DNA of 64,000 nucleotides, taken from positions 29,231,414 to 29,295,413 of the forward strand of contig JALMGJ010000002.1 of NCBI GenBank assembly GCA_023362775.1, read 5' to 3'. The notes under the pieces were generated by a model, which was not told where the DNA came from, made no database searches, and saw nothing but the letters and a program-made list of their open reading frames with translations. Positions 1 through 13,500 of this stretch are shown piece after piece. Position 1 is the stretch's first letter, and each line of letters begins with the position of its first letter. The position numbers were made by a program, and so were the translations under genes. This stretch comes from Charina bottae (taxonomy: Eukaryota; Chordata; Lepidosauria; Squamata; Charinaidae).

Positions 1-197
1 CTCTAGTTCCCCTGCCTCTTCGAAACCCAGCTTGCACTTCTGGTAGTTCTCCGTTCACATACTGCTGAAGCCTAGCTTGTAGGATTTTGAGCATAACCTT
101 GCTAGCATGTGAAATGAGCGCAATTGTACAGTAGTTTGAACATTCTTTGGCATAGCCCTTCTTTGGAAATGGAATGTAAACTGACCTTCTCCAATCT
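1..197 (-). mobile_element. BovB LINE fragment (RT region), cut by window edge
   Basis: This stretch matches 38072-38270 of the BovB copy in V2R-B intron 1 almost base for base, on the minus strand. It encodes the reverse-transcriptase segment just upstream of the catalytic core (minus-strand residues around [13 protein letters not shown] in one frame). Homology stops near the CCAATC at 191-196. The remainder of the element must lie left of the window. It sits in the presumed intron 2 of V2R-A, antisense to the receptor. Confidence 0.85.
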
Positions 198-720
198 TTT
201 CCATTCTAGGGATTGCTAGGGCAGTAGGTTTAGCCAAATATCAGAAAGTAATCTGTAGTGGGGGAGATCACCAAGAAATTAAAAAATAGTGCTCCCTTCC
301 TAATTTGCTCTATTACCCACCATCTGGATAACCTGCAACACGTGATCTTTTGGGTATTTAGAATTGATCCTCAGATCATCATCAGATTGGATAGGGGTTC
401 ATATGGGCATGAGCTCTTGGCAGCAAAAGTGCCAGCTGAGTACTAGGGGGATCAGCTCATACTAATCTGTGTGGGTAGGGGATGTCTGCCATATGTCACA
501 CATGGACATTACCTGGTGATCAGAGGTTAGGTAAGGTTTTCTTAGCTGAAAATCAATGAAGAGAGAAAACTGAGGCAGGAGAAGTGATGGGGAAGCACAT
601 TTCATGCAGGTATTTATTCTGGAAACAAGCTCAGCTGTCGGGTAAAGTCCTAAGATTTAAGCATCTGAATTTTACAACTAAAAGGGAGACAAACCACAAT
701 TTTTTCCCTATTTTTGTTAG
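198..720. other. Presumed intron 2 of V2R-A, no recognised content
   Basis: About 520 bases between the BovB fragment and exon 3 of V2R-A. I see no conserved exon and no repeat that I recognise. It ends in a pyrimidine-rich tract and TTGTTAG, the exon 3 acceptor. Confidence 0.6.
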
Positions 721-1530
721 ATCAACTACAGTGTTATAAGTCAGATTCCTGTGCTTAAGCATCATTTTCCTTTTTTGTATCGGATGACCCCAAAACAAGA
801 ACCTCCTTACATAGCGATTGTCAAGCTACTCATGCATTTCCAATGGACGTGGATCGGCCTCACTGCTCCAGACAATGAAAATGGAGAAAACTTCAGAAGA
901 ACCTTTGCACTTGTGGCCATCCAGAAAGGCATTTGCATCGCCTTCTCAGAAAGCCTCCCATCAACTGATAAACAGAACAAAAAGAAAATGTTTTTATATT
1001 TTCACAACACTCAAGTAAAAGTAATTGTTTGTCAATTGGATTTTCAGGGCACAGTAATACTAGCATTAGGAATACATGAGATTGAACAGAGCAAAAACTT
1101 AATTGGGGGTAAAGTGTGGATTGTCACAGCTTTACCAGACATAAGTGTGAGATTGTTTTACCAAGTGATTGATCTCCAACATAAGCACCTTTTGTTATCC
1201 TTCTTAACTCTGGGGAGGGGAAGGACACAATATTATGATTTTAATTCATATTTCTCTGCTATTGAACAATTGGGGAAGGCAGCATTCCAGTGTTCCTATT
1301 CGAAGCCTGTGCTGTCAAAGAAAGTTTGGGAAAGATGCTCAGAAAATGAGAACTTGGAAATCCCACCGCATGATATGGTTGCAAGGATCCTGTCTGAGGA
1401 TGCCTCCAGTATTTCCATCGTAATCCAAGCTTTGGCGAAGGTCCTAAATGCTGTCTATTCCTCCCAAATCAGCCAGAGGGGGAGGAGTCTTCGAGACCTT
1501 CTTGCACCTCAACTGGTACAATCTTGGCAG
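721..1530 (+). CDS. V2R-A exon 3 (venus-flytrap domain)
   Basis: 810 nt, phase 0 at both ends, same length as exon 3 of V2R-B. Acceptor TTGTTAG before 721, donor CAG|GTAAAG after 1530. It encodes the typical V2R stretch beginning [10 protein letters not shown], then [14 protein letters not shown] and FQWTWIGL, the strand and helix following the hinge of the ANF-receptor fold. No stop or frameshift. The open frame runs on past the donor, but homology to V2R-B ends exactly at the donor. Confidence 0.95.
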
Positions 1531-4500
1531 GTAAAGCTACTTGTTCAAAGTTTCCTGCTGGTTCTTCTTTCAATTCCACAGTTTGGGGGCAGGGAAGAGA
1601 GGAGGTAGAAATGATGGGGTATATGCTGGCTTAAAGGGGAAAAACCCGAGGCTTGAGAATAAACAGACAAGAATGCAGCTTGTTAGGGCCAACAGTGTTT
1701 ACTGATAGGCATAAGGCAATAATGCAGATACAATACATTATCGCAACAATGAAAAAGATGAATATACAGGATACATCATTGTAAAAGGAAAAATAAAACA
1801 AACTTATAAGCAGAGTTCCGTGTATTGATCCCAGGGCCAGAGTTCCTGCCATGGCCTATATCTAAAGCCAGGCATAGCTCACTCTGCCCAGTCCACGGGA
1901 AGTGAACACGTGAAGAACTACATAGCTAAGACACTAGAAATCAAGAAGACATAGAACACCATTTTGCATGGTTGTATATTCAGTTCTTCTAGCTTTCTGA
2001 TTGGCTGGAAGTTAGCTGTGACACACACTAGGCCTCAAAGCACACAGCATGAGTTCCCCCTCCTCCTTGCTCAGGGGGGGCCTTGGCAAGTCTTCCCACG
2101 GAAGGACATCAGGAGGATATCTTCTCATGGGAAGATTTCCATTGCTAGCCATAATATGGTACCTTCTCGCTCCTTATCTCATGAGGACGTAAACAACGCC
2201 AAGGCTTCTCTGTTGTCCAGCCACCTGGCATTCACGTCACCATGAGAATGCTTTGCTTTGCTTTGTAAAAGATGCAATTTGCCAAAACACTTTTGCATTG
2301 AAAAGAAATCCAATTTACCAATATCATATAGTATAAGAAATCTGACAAGAAAGAGGTGCTCTGAACAGATGTTGCCCAATTTCTGGTTCAGAGCAGAAGT
2401 GGACCCTTAGACAGAGGGAAATTCTGTCACTGAATTTTTTAGACACACATTTGTGCTAATTTGGGATGCTGTGTACTCAGAGAAACAAGTGCTATAGAGA
2501 TGGCTGTTTTCTTTAAACACACAAACACACATACACTATATATACAATAACACCAATGTTGTCTAGCATCCATTGCCTTCCAGCTTCCTCTTTCAGAACA
2601 TCACCCAATATTGGCATTTCCAGTGCAGGGATTCATCCGCTGGGGCTTCCAAGTAAAGTTGGACTGGAGAAATGTAGTGCCCAATTTTCATGTGATCAAT
2701 TTCTGACATGTGGCTAAACTGTGGGTCTATCCATCTATGAAAATCCTCCTCCTGTTCTACATTTCCTTCCTAGAGCATCCAGACTAGTATGTGGAGTCCT
2801 TAGTGCTCTCTCAGCCTTGTTTTTTTCTTGTAGGCATTTCATTGCCAGACTGGGCAACATCTTCAGTGCAAAAAAGGAATGGGACTTGCTCTCTGTTTAT
2901 ATACCATGGCTTGTCCTGCTTGTGTTGGTGGAGGTGTTGTTCTCTCCATAGGAGTTTCTTGATTGGGCTTTTGTTTGCTGTTTGGTTGACTGACTGAGGT
3001 AATAGTTCTTTGATTAGGGTATATTGTGATGTTTGATGCTCCTCCGGTGCTTGTCCTGGAGTTAATCTTTCCATATCTGGGTGTTGATTGCTGTCAAGGA
3101 GCTGTTCTGGTCTTTTGCCTTTTCTATTGTCTCTTATGAATGGTATGTAAATGTTGTTTACCTCTATGTGTCTGTGGATGGCTGATTTGTCTGAGTAACA
3201 ATCTTCCAGGAGTTCTCTAGCATTTTTGGATTTGGCTTAGTTTAAGATTTGGTTTAGCATGCTTAAAGTTTCCCAGTTGAAAGCATGGTTGAGTGCATCC
3301 ACGTGTTATGAGATTAAAGAGTTTTCTTCATGTCTTCTGACTTGTAGTTGATGTTCATGGATGCTCTCTTCTAGTCTTCTGCCCATGGGTGTTCCCATGT
3401 GGTGAACCAAGTTGGATTACCATTTTCAGGACTCATAGCAGAGATTGTAATGCAGCATCTAGAAATGATAGCACTCCCACGTATACAACCCAAAATATGG
3501 ATCCGGTATGTAGATGACACCTTCATCATAATAAAAAAGGAACAACCGGAAGAAACACATGAAAACATCAACAACATCTTCAATGGAATAAAATTAACAA
3601 GGGAAGAAGAAAACAAAAACACATTACCCTTCTTGGATATCCTCATCAGTATAGGAAATGATGGCATTCTAGTAACACAAGTCTACAGGAAATCTACCCA
3701 TATTAAACAAGTTCTCCATTACCAAAGTAACAACCCAACCTCCCACAAGAGGAGCTGTGTGAGAACATTATTCAGACGAGCACTAACAATCTGCACCAAC
3801 CCACAACACCAGAAAAAGGAAATGGATCATCTATACAACATCTTCAAGAAAAATGGATAACCACTCAACTTTATCAAAAAGTGCCTGACCACCCAACCCA
3901 CTACAACACAACCAACAAAAGCTATGAAAAGGATAACACTGCCATACATCAGAAACATGTCAGAAACTACCAATAGACTGTTACAACCACATGGCATCAC
4001 CATACAAATAAACCAACCAAAACCCTTCAGAACATCTTAAGTAGCCCAAAAGACCCAGTTGTCCAAGAAGAAAAAACAGGAGTTATCTACAACATACAGT
4101 GTAAGGACTGTAGCAGCCACTATGTAGGACAGATGGCAGAAGACTAGCAGAGCACATCCACGAACACCAATGAGCAGTCAGAAGACATGATGAAAACTCC
4201 TTAATCTCACAACACATGGACAGACTCAGCCACACTTTAAACTGGGAAACTGTGAGCATCTTAAACCAAACCAAATCCAAAAACGCTAGAGAAGTCCTTG
4301 AAACTTGGCACTCAGACAAAGCAGCCATCAACAGACACATAGAGATAAACAACAATTACATACCATTAAGAAGGGAGAATAGAAAAGCCAAAAGACCAGA
4401 ATACCTCCTTGACAGCAATGAACACCCAGATATGCAAAGATTAAGACAAGTATGAGCACTACAGGAAAAGTCAAATAGCACAATATACCCTAAATAGGGA

Positions 4501-7500
4501 ACTATTAACTCAGTCAATCAACCAAGCAGCAAGCAACAGCCCAATTAAGGAACTCCTAAGGAGAGAACAACACCTCCACTAACACTAGCAGGACTAGCCA
4601 GGGTATATAAACAGAGAACAAGCCCCACTCCTTTTTCGCAGAGAAGATGTTGCCTAGTCTGTGACTGAAACATCTGCAAGAAAACAACATGGCTCAGAGA
4701 GCACCAAGGATTCCAAATTTCAACCCTGAGCTACGAATATTCTCTTCGATTGAGTATGTGTTTCCTTCTTTTAATTTCTGTCCTGCATCAGATATCTAGA
4801 AGTACTGATAATGCCATTGCATGACTAGCAGAGAACAAATTCAGTTGTAAAGAATAAATGCATGTAATGACAGATCTGTGACAGTCCTATTAGGCATCAT
4901 ACAATTTCAAGTTATTTCTGCACTATATACATTCATGGATGATATTTTAAAATACAACGTTCAAGATTCAAAAAATCTCTTGGGATTTCACATGAGAACA
5001 CAGAGATCTAATGAGTTTTGAGTTAGATCAACTACAGTGATGCAATTTTTGTTAGAATTATGTTGTTGACCTTCTGCTCAGTGGAGTAATATGAATATTC
5101 ATCCAGGAAAGATCTGGATTTCCATGGGAAGGAAGGGAGATAAACTTCCCCCCAAAATCCTGAATATCATTCCAAGCAGAGAAAATGAACTGAAGAGCTC
5201 CAGTTGTTCAGACAAGTTCCACATCTACAATAAGAGTCATACAAATATTGAATTAGGACTCAGATGGTAATCTATAAGATACACGGATGGTTTTCTTTTT
5301 TAAAGAAATAATTTTATTGAAAGTTTTAAAAAGAAGATAAAAGCTCATACAAACTAATATAAAGTGAAGAAGAAAAAAGAAAAAAGAGAAAGCTAAGAGA
5401 AAGCTAAAAATGCAAGAAAGGGAAAAAAGTAAAAGAAAAATAGAAAAGAATGAAAAAAGATACAAAGAATTTTCTTCCAATCTTCTTTATAGCAGTTATA
5501 AATATAATTACAAATTTGCTTCTTTATCTAAAGTTATAACATCTTCTTTCTATAATCTATCCTGTCCAATCATCACAACCATAAATTCATTCTTTTCCTG
5601 TTTTAGGCAAAAAGTCCATAAAGGTTTTCCAGTCGGGAATGAACATAGATATGGAGAGCTAGTTTGGTCTAGTGGTTAAGGTGCTGGGCTAGAAACCAGG
5701 AGACTGTGAGTTCTAGTCCCGCCTGAGTCCTGAAAGCCGGCTGGGTTACCTTGGGCCAGTCACTCTTTCTCAGCCCAACTCACCTCACAGGGTTGTTGTT
5801 GTGGGAAAATAGGAGGAAAGAGTATTAGGTATGTTCGCCACCTTGAATTATTTACAAAAATAATAATAAAGGCGGGATAAAAAAATAAAAAATAAAATAT
5901 TGTCTTTTCTCTTATCAAAGAAGTCAAGTTAACCATCTCAGCAAGTTCCATCATCTCCCAACCATTCCTACGTTGTGGGTACTGACAAATCTTTCCATCT
6001 TTTTGTATACAATAATCTTGCTGCAGTTATCATGTACAAAAAGAAAGTTCCATGACTTTCTTCCAACTGTTCGTCCTTCAGTCCCAAAAGAAAACCTCTG
6101 TCTCAATATTAATCTTTAAAATTCTCTGAATCAGTGTAGGTATTTGAATTCAAAATGTTCTTGTTTTTTTATAAGTCCACCAAGCATGATAAAATATCTC
6201 TTCTTGTTGTTCACATTTCCAACATAAATTTGAAGTTCCTTTATACATCCTAAACAATTCCTCTGGTGACATATTCCAACACTACATCATTTTATAAAAA
6301 TTATCTGTAAGAGTATAACATAGTGTACATTTAATCCTTTCAACCATATATTTTCCCATTGTTCTATCTGTATATTAAAACCAAAATTTTAGCCCACTTT
6401 ATCATACATTCTTTCACTTCTTTGTTTCAAGTTTCAATAATAGTTTATACACTTTAGGAATTACATCTTCATAATTTGTACTCAATTCTATTTCGATCTC
6501 AGTCTTACATGGTTCAAAACCATTAACCCTTTTGTCAACTTTAAAATTTTCTAATAACTCTAAACAAGGAAACCATTAGCAACTATATCCTTCTGTCACC
6601 AGTTCTTCTCTTGCTTTTATTTTGTATTCCCCTTCACAAAATTCTCGTATCTCATTAATAGTTAGCCATTCGTGTTTGCCTATTATTTCTCGTCTATAAA
6701 ATGCTTTTTGTGGCGAGAGCCACAAAGGTGTTTTTACAAATGTGGGTTTTTATCTATTCTATGTTCTCAGTATGGCATGTCTAACATAATGATTTTAAAG
6801 TCCACATTAACTTTGACTTTATCATACCACAGATACCCATGCCACCCATGACTCATGTCATGTCTTCTAACTCCAAATGCTTTCTATATCTCAGCAACAC
6901 CCACTCTTTCATCTGAAACGAACAACAATCTGCAAAATAAAAATTCAAATCAGGTAAAGTCAATCCTCCTCTTTCCTTTGCATCCTGTTAACACCTGTTA
7001 TTTAACTCATGGTTTTTACCCCTGCCACACAAGTTTAGATATATTGTTTTGCCACTGTTTATATAGTACATCAGTTGACAAAACTGGCATTGTCTGAAAC
7101 AAAAAGTTCATTCTAGGCAAGACATTCATTTTTATCACTGAAATTCCCCCCAGCAACGACAATTGTAGTTTCTCCCCTCTTAAAATGTTTTTTTAACTTC
7201 ATTCCATATCTTAATGTAGTTATATTGAAATAACATACAATTCCTATTTGTCATAGTGATATTCAGATATTTCACTTTCTTCTCAATCTTAAAACCCATT
7301 TTATTCATAAATTCTGTTTGATCTTCTATTTTCACGTGTTTTGTTAACATCTTCGTCTTCTGTTTGTTGATCTTAGAATATGCTAGTGCACCAAATTCTT
7401 TCAGTTTTCCCATTAATGTTTCAATTCCCTTTAAAGGATCTTCTTAAACCAACACTAAGACATCTGCAAAAGCCCTTAACTTATACGTTTCTTTTTAAAT

Positions 7501-10500
7501 CTTTTCTCCCACAATCCTCTCATCTTGTCTTATAACTCTATTCAGTATTTAAAGAACCAAAATAAGCAAGAGAGGGGACAGTCGGCAACCCTGATTGGTT
7601 CCTTTTTGTACCTCGCAAGCCTTTGTTAGGTCTGTAAAATCTTCCTATTTTATAAAGTACTCTCTGAAGTTCATATCTTCCAAAACTTTGAATAACAAAC
7701 CCAGTTCAAATTGTCAAAGGCCTTATCTGCATCTAAGAAAATCAATGTGGCTTGTTTTTCATTATGTTGCTTCAAATATTCCAAAATGTCCAACACATTT
7801 CTAATATTGTCCTTTAAGAGAATTTTAGGTAAAAACCCACATTGATCCTTATGAATAAATTCTTGCAAAATTATTTTCCATCTTTCAGCCAGAATCATTG
7901 TAAACAATCCATAGTCATTATTCAATAATGATATCAACATATAGTTTCTTGGTAAAGTAATTAAACACAGGTGGTTTCCATGTCTTTTTAGCTTCATCCT
8001 TTCCTTAGGAAGTCCCAGATTTACAATCTTACTATGGATGGTGTTTATTTGGATGAGAATGGAGATCTTGCCATTGACTCTGATATCATCCACTGGGCAG
8101 TTTTTCCCAACAAGTCAACTGCTGGGGTGAATGTTGGGAGAACAGAAAGAGAGACATCCTCTGAAGTACAGGTATCCATCCATCAGAGTGCCATCCTATG
8201 GCCAATGTCGTTTAATCAGGTAAGTGATGCTGTTTCTTTTTGGTTCTTACTATTTATCTGCTGTTATTCATGCCAGCTTATACATAAATCCCTTTGACTT
8301 CAATGGCAATGTAATGCCACATAAAGGCCCATTTATTCAGGATATGTTTTACCTAATTATATCTTCCTCAATAGCATACCTGCATAATACATGAAAAATA
8401 TGATACATATCTCATTGATGGGTAATTACATAAGGCAGGGGGCACAATAAAGTCATGTAACATTGTGTCCTGCTACAGCTAGGACAGGGAAGTATTTCCA
8501 ATGAACATGTTTCGGAGATCCAGCGATGGGTTTTGTTTCTTCAGATCATTGTTACCCAAAGTAAGCCTCCTTCTATCACTGTCTGCTTGTCCTAGATAAT
8601 TCCCAGAACCTTTGGTTTTTAGAACTGTCTGTTGCCCAGTAGAACTTATGAAAAACATGGAAGACTTCAAGGCCTTTGATGAAGAATTTACTAATATATC
8701 CCTAAAGTCACATGTAGGGCCATTACAGAAATGGATACAAGATATCACTTCTCATCTTAGAATCTGGGGAAAGAACCAGGTCTTCAGAGCTTGTTTGGAG
8801 GACAGGAACATTGGGGCAACTTGCATCTGCTGAAGGATGCTCTTCCAGAAGGCATGTACACAGGAAGGAAGGCAAGCTTCCTATCACCCAACAAATGGTG
8901 TTGCCTCAAGTATAGGAACCAGAGTTATTGTGAGGATCGTAGCCCTAACAACCTTGTTTCAAAAATCCACAGAACACGTCATAAGTATATATGAAAATTT
9001 GACTAGAAAACAAGGGTAATAGGCTAGTCCAAGGTTCAAGCTGTGAATGGCTGCCTGGTGGGAAATGGTTTGGTGTCCATCCTTTCACTCCTCCTCTCTC
9101 TCGCTAGTATCTCGTTGCTTTGGAGACCAGTTACCTCTGCCCCACTCCGGCCATGGGATTCCCAGGCAGCTTTGCAAACATATTACTATCTGTTTGAAGC
9201 AAAGCATATTGGTCATTTGCATTCTACTACATTAGCTGTCAGGTTACAGCCTCCCCCCCCCCACTACCAAACTCAAGTCAGACGGATGACTCCAGCTCTG
9301 TCATGCTGCCCTCCTTAAAAAAGTTTCCCCCCTCAGTCCATAGCCCTGAAAAGTGAAGGATACTATCCGTTCATTTGGGTTTTTCTGGATACTTCTTGTG
9401 GAATTTCTTCATCAGTTATGAAGCCTTATATCTTTTTTGTTTACCCATTCAGTTTGAGAAGGAGGAAAACATTTCCATTGTATTAGGTACTGCAGTGTTC
9501 CATGGTGTCATCTAGAATCTAGTTTGGCTTGGACCTAAAAATGGTGTTCCCCTTCCACCATTACAGTTGCAAGCAGTGTTGGTTCTGGATGCCAACATGG
9601 GAATTCTTTGACTGGTTTTAATAAACTACAATGAAAAATGAGGTGAATCTTCCTCAAATTCTTTGGTAATTCTAGTTGCACAGTCACTTCATTTATAATC
9701 CTGGAGATCAGAAATAGCCCAATATACTTAGGTGCTAATTTCTTGGAGTAGATCTTAAATATTTTGTGGACAAATATACATTTTCACAAGCCTTCATTGG
9801 TTGTTGAGGTGCTCTCTTGTGATCAGCATATTTTTTATAATCCAGTTTTTCGTCTGCAAGTGCCTTTTCAATTATCAACCAAGTATCTGTCATTTGTTTT
9901 ATACACTTGTCTAGTGCCAAAATCTTTGTTTCATCTTTCGGCAGTTCAGGTATGTCTACAAAGTCTTGTCCATTCACTGCTTTAAATGGGGTGAACCCCG
10001 TGCTCTGGTGGACTGCATTATTTTATGCCACCTCTGCAAATGGTAGGAGATCTACCCAATCGTCTTGCTGGTAGCTGACAAAGCATCTCAGGTATTGCTC
10101 CAGTACCTGGTTCCTTCTCTCAGATGATCCGTCTGTCTGTGGATAGTGGGAAGAGCTTAGTGCTTGCTCCACCCCTATAAGTTTGAGAAATTGTCTTCAA
10201 AACTTTGAAGTTAACTGTACACCTCTGTCACTGATGACTCTTTCGGGAGCTCCATGTAAACAGTATATGTGACGGATGAAGATTATGGCTAACTTGCCAG
10301 CTATAGGTAACCCTGTACATGGAATGAAATGGGTTTTTTTTTTTGGAAAAGAGGTCTGTAACTACCCAAATAACTGTTTTCTTTTTACTTTCAGGGAGGT
10401 CAACTATAAAATCCATGGCAATTTGCTTCCATGGTCTCGCAGGGTTTGCCACATCTTGCAATAGTCCTTTAGGCTTCCCCCCCAATTCTTTTTGCAATCA

Positions 10501-13500
10501 CATAGGTTGGACATATGATCACATAGTCCTGAACATCCTTGTGTAGTGCTGGCCACCAGAACTGTCGACTTAACAGATGCAAGGATTTACAATCCTGAAA
10601 TGGCCAGCAGATTTGGAATCTTGGCATCTCTCTAGAATTTTCTTTCATAATATCTCAGGAATGTAAACCTTTCCACCACAGTCCTTGTTTCTCTGTTAAG
10701 AATGTTTTATTTTCCTGCAGCCATTCCTCTTGCTGCACTGTGCTTAGGAATTCACTTTGTAGATCTGATTCCACTTTTGGGACTGTCTTAGTCTTTTGAC
10801 TTCTGGTGGTCACTGCCATGCTGAAATTGGATAGAGAGATAATTGAATATACCACTTCTTCTCATTGACTGTTATTTTGACGTAGGCTTGACAAGGCATC
10901 AACCATAAAGTTCTTTACTGCTGGTAAATACTTCAAGGCGAAATTGAATCTGCTGAAGAATTGCGCCTACCTGATTTGTTTGGGATTTGGTTTTCTTGGG
11001 GTTCTCAGGGCTTCCAGGTTCTTGTGGTCAGTCCATACTTCAAATGAGTGGGAGGCTCCTTCTAGTAAATATCTCCATGTTGCCCACACCCATATTTTTG
11101 CATAGGCTTCCTTTTCCCAGATGTTCCAATGTCACAACGCTTCGGGCAATTTTAGAGACAGGTAAGCGCATGGGTGTAAACTTCCATTCTCATCTCTCTC
11201 TAGCAGAATATCTCTGCTAGATCTGTAGCTTGAATCATGTCAACTGGATTTCTATTTTCTCAGTGGAAACATTTCGCTCCTTATCCAAGGAGCTTCTTCA
11301 GTCTGAGCAAAGTTAGTAAGGGAATCCTAAATATGTTTCTAGGTAGCTGTGTGACCTGTGTGATCAGGTCACACAGCTACCTAGAAACATATTTAGGATT
11401 CCCTTACTAACTTTGCTCAGACTGAAGAAGCTCCTTGGATAAGGAGCGAAATGTTTCCACTGAGAAAATAGAAATCCAGTTTACATGATTCAAGCTACAG
11501 ACAATTCCACCTGGATGACTGAGAACCTTCATAGACATCTCTGCTAGATATTGCAGAGTCAGAAGCATCATCTTGGACGATTAGAGGGCATGTTGGATCT
11601 GGATGTTTCAACACTGGTTCAGATGTAAACAGAGTTTTTAATTGATCAAAAGCATTCTGGCACTCCGGTGTCCATTTTAGTGCCATTCCTGCTCTTTGTA
11701 GCAGTTTCGGGTCTCCTCTTTCCTTTGTTTTCAACAGGTCCATGAGAGGTAAGGCTACTTGCACAAAATTTGGGAAAAAGTCTTGTTAAAAATTAGCAAA
11801 TCCCAAGAAACTCTGAAGTTGCCTTCTGGTTCTGGGGGCTCACAAGCAACAACATCCCGAAACTTTGCTGGGTCCATCTCAATTCCTTTACTGGAGACTC
11901 AGTAACATAGGTAATCCAGTTGTTCTTTATGGAATTCACACTTGGATAGTTTAGCATATAATTGGTTTTTTAATAGTCTTTTCAGTACTTCAGTCACTAA
12001 TTTTACATGTTCCTCCATTGTTTCAGTGTAAATCAGGATATCATCTACATAGACTAACACTCCTCAGTATAACAGTTCGTGAAGAATTTTCTTTATTGGC
12101 CTTTTTATTTATTGTTTATTATATGGCCACCAGGAATCTTAACACCTCTTCATGGGTCCCCACTTGCATCTTTATTGGTTCAGTGTAATATTCTACTCTC
12201 CAGCAAAGGAGATTGTTACCTTGTCGTGGTGCTGGAGCTTGAGCACCTCAATGAAACCATGAGCTAAACCGTGAAGGGACACCCAAGACGGGAAGGTCGT
12301 GGCAGAGAGGTCAGACTAAATACGATCCCTAGGGAAGGTAATGGCAACCCACCCCAGTATTCTTGCCATGAAAATTAAATGGATCAGTACAACCAAAGAT
12401 ATGTCGGTATACCATTGGAAGATGGGACTCCCAGGTCGGAAGATGGTCAAAATGCTACTGGGGAGGAACAGAGGATACGTTCAACTAGCCCCAGATGTGA
12501 TGATGCAGCTAGCTCAAAGCTGAAAGGATGGCTAGCAGCCGACGATGCTGGTGGTGAACGACGAATCCGATGTTCTAAAGATCAACACACCATAGGAACC
12601 TGGAATGTAAGATCTATGAGCCAGGGCAAATTGGATGTGGTTATTGGTGAGATGTCAAGATTAAATATAGACATTTTAGGTGTCAGTGAACTGAAATGGA
12701 CTGGGATGGGCCACTTCACATCAGATGACCACCAGATCTACTACTGTGGACAAGAGGACCACAGAAGAAATGGAGTAGCCTTCATAATTAATAATAAAGT
12801 GGCTAAAGCAGTGCTTGGATACAATCCAAAAAACGATAGAATGATCTCAATTCGAATTCAGGGTAAGCCATTTAACATCACAGTGATCCAAATATATGCC
12901 CCAAACACAGATGCTGAAGAAGCAGACGTAGATCAGTTCTATGAGGATCTGCAGCACCTACTAGATAATACACCAAAAAGAGATGTTATTTTCATTACAG
13001 GAGACTGGAATGCTAAGGTGGGTAGTCAGACGACACCTGGAATTACAGGCAAGCATGGTCTGGGAGAACAAAATGAAGCAGGACATAGGCTGATAGAATT
13101 TTGCCAAGACAACTCACTGTGCATAACAAAAACTCTCTTCCAACAACCTAAAAGACGACTTTATACATGGACTTCACCAGATGGTCGACACCGAAATCAG
13201 ATTGACTACCTCCTTTGCAGCCAAAGGTGGCGGACATCTATACAGTCGGTAAAAACAAGACCTGGAGCTGACTGTAGTTCAGATCACGAACTTCTTATTG
13301 CACAATTTAGAATCAGACTGAAGAGAATAGGGAAGACCCACAGATCACTTAGATATGAGCTCACTAATATTCCTAAGGAATATGCAGTGGAGGTGAAGAA
13401 TAGATTTAAGGGACTAGATTTAGTAGATAGGGTCCCAGAAGAACTATGGACAGAAGTTCGCAACATTGTTCAGGAGGCGGCAACAAAAAATGTCCCAAAA

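Larger units (their letters stand above)
2790..4775 (+). mobile_element. Penelope-like element, 5'-truncated, with inverted terminal repeats
   Basis: The open segment 3399-3860 encodes the C-terminal half of a Penelope-type reverse transcriptase: [10 protein letters not shown], the catalytic YVDDTFIII, then LPFLDILIS and VYRKSTH. Further on, near 4081-4135, a shifted frame gives [10 protein letters not shown] and HYVGQ, the GIY and YIG boxes of the fused GIY-YIG endonuclease. Frames are broken after 3860. The 3' part (about 4135-4720) is repeated in reverse complement at about 2790-3375, the inverted pseudo-LTR arrangement known for Penelope elements. Non-functional remnant in V2R-A intron 3, in sense orientation to the receptor. 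Confidence 0.85.

Noticed and set aside
1531..1608. Extension of V2R-A exon 3 past 1530
   Set aside because: CAG|GTAAAG donor at the same position as in V2R-B; the extra codons are not conserved.
1630..2250. Solo LTR in V2R-A intron 3
   Set aside because: Promoter-like composition only; I found no defined TG/CA ends or target duplication.
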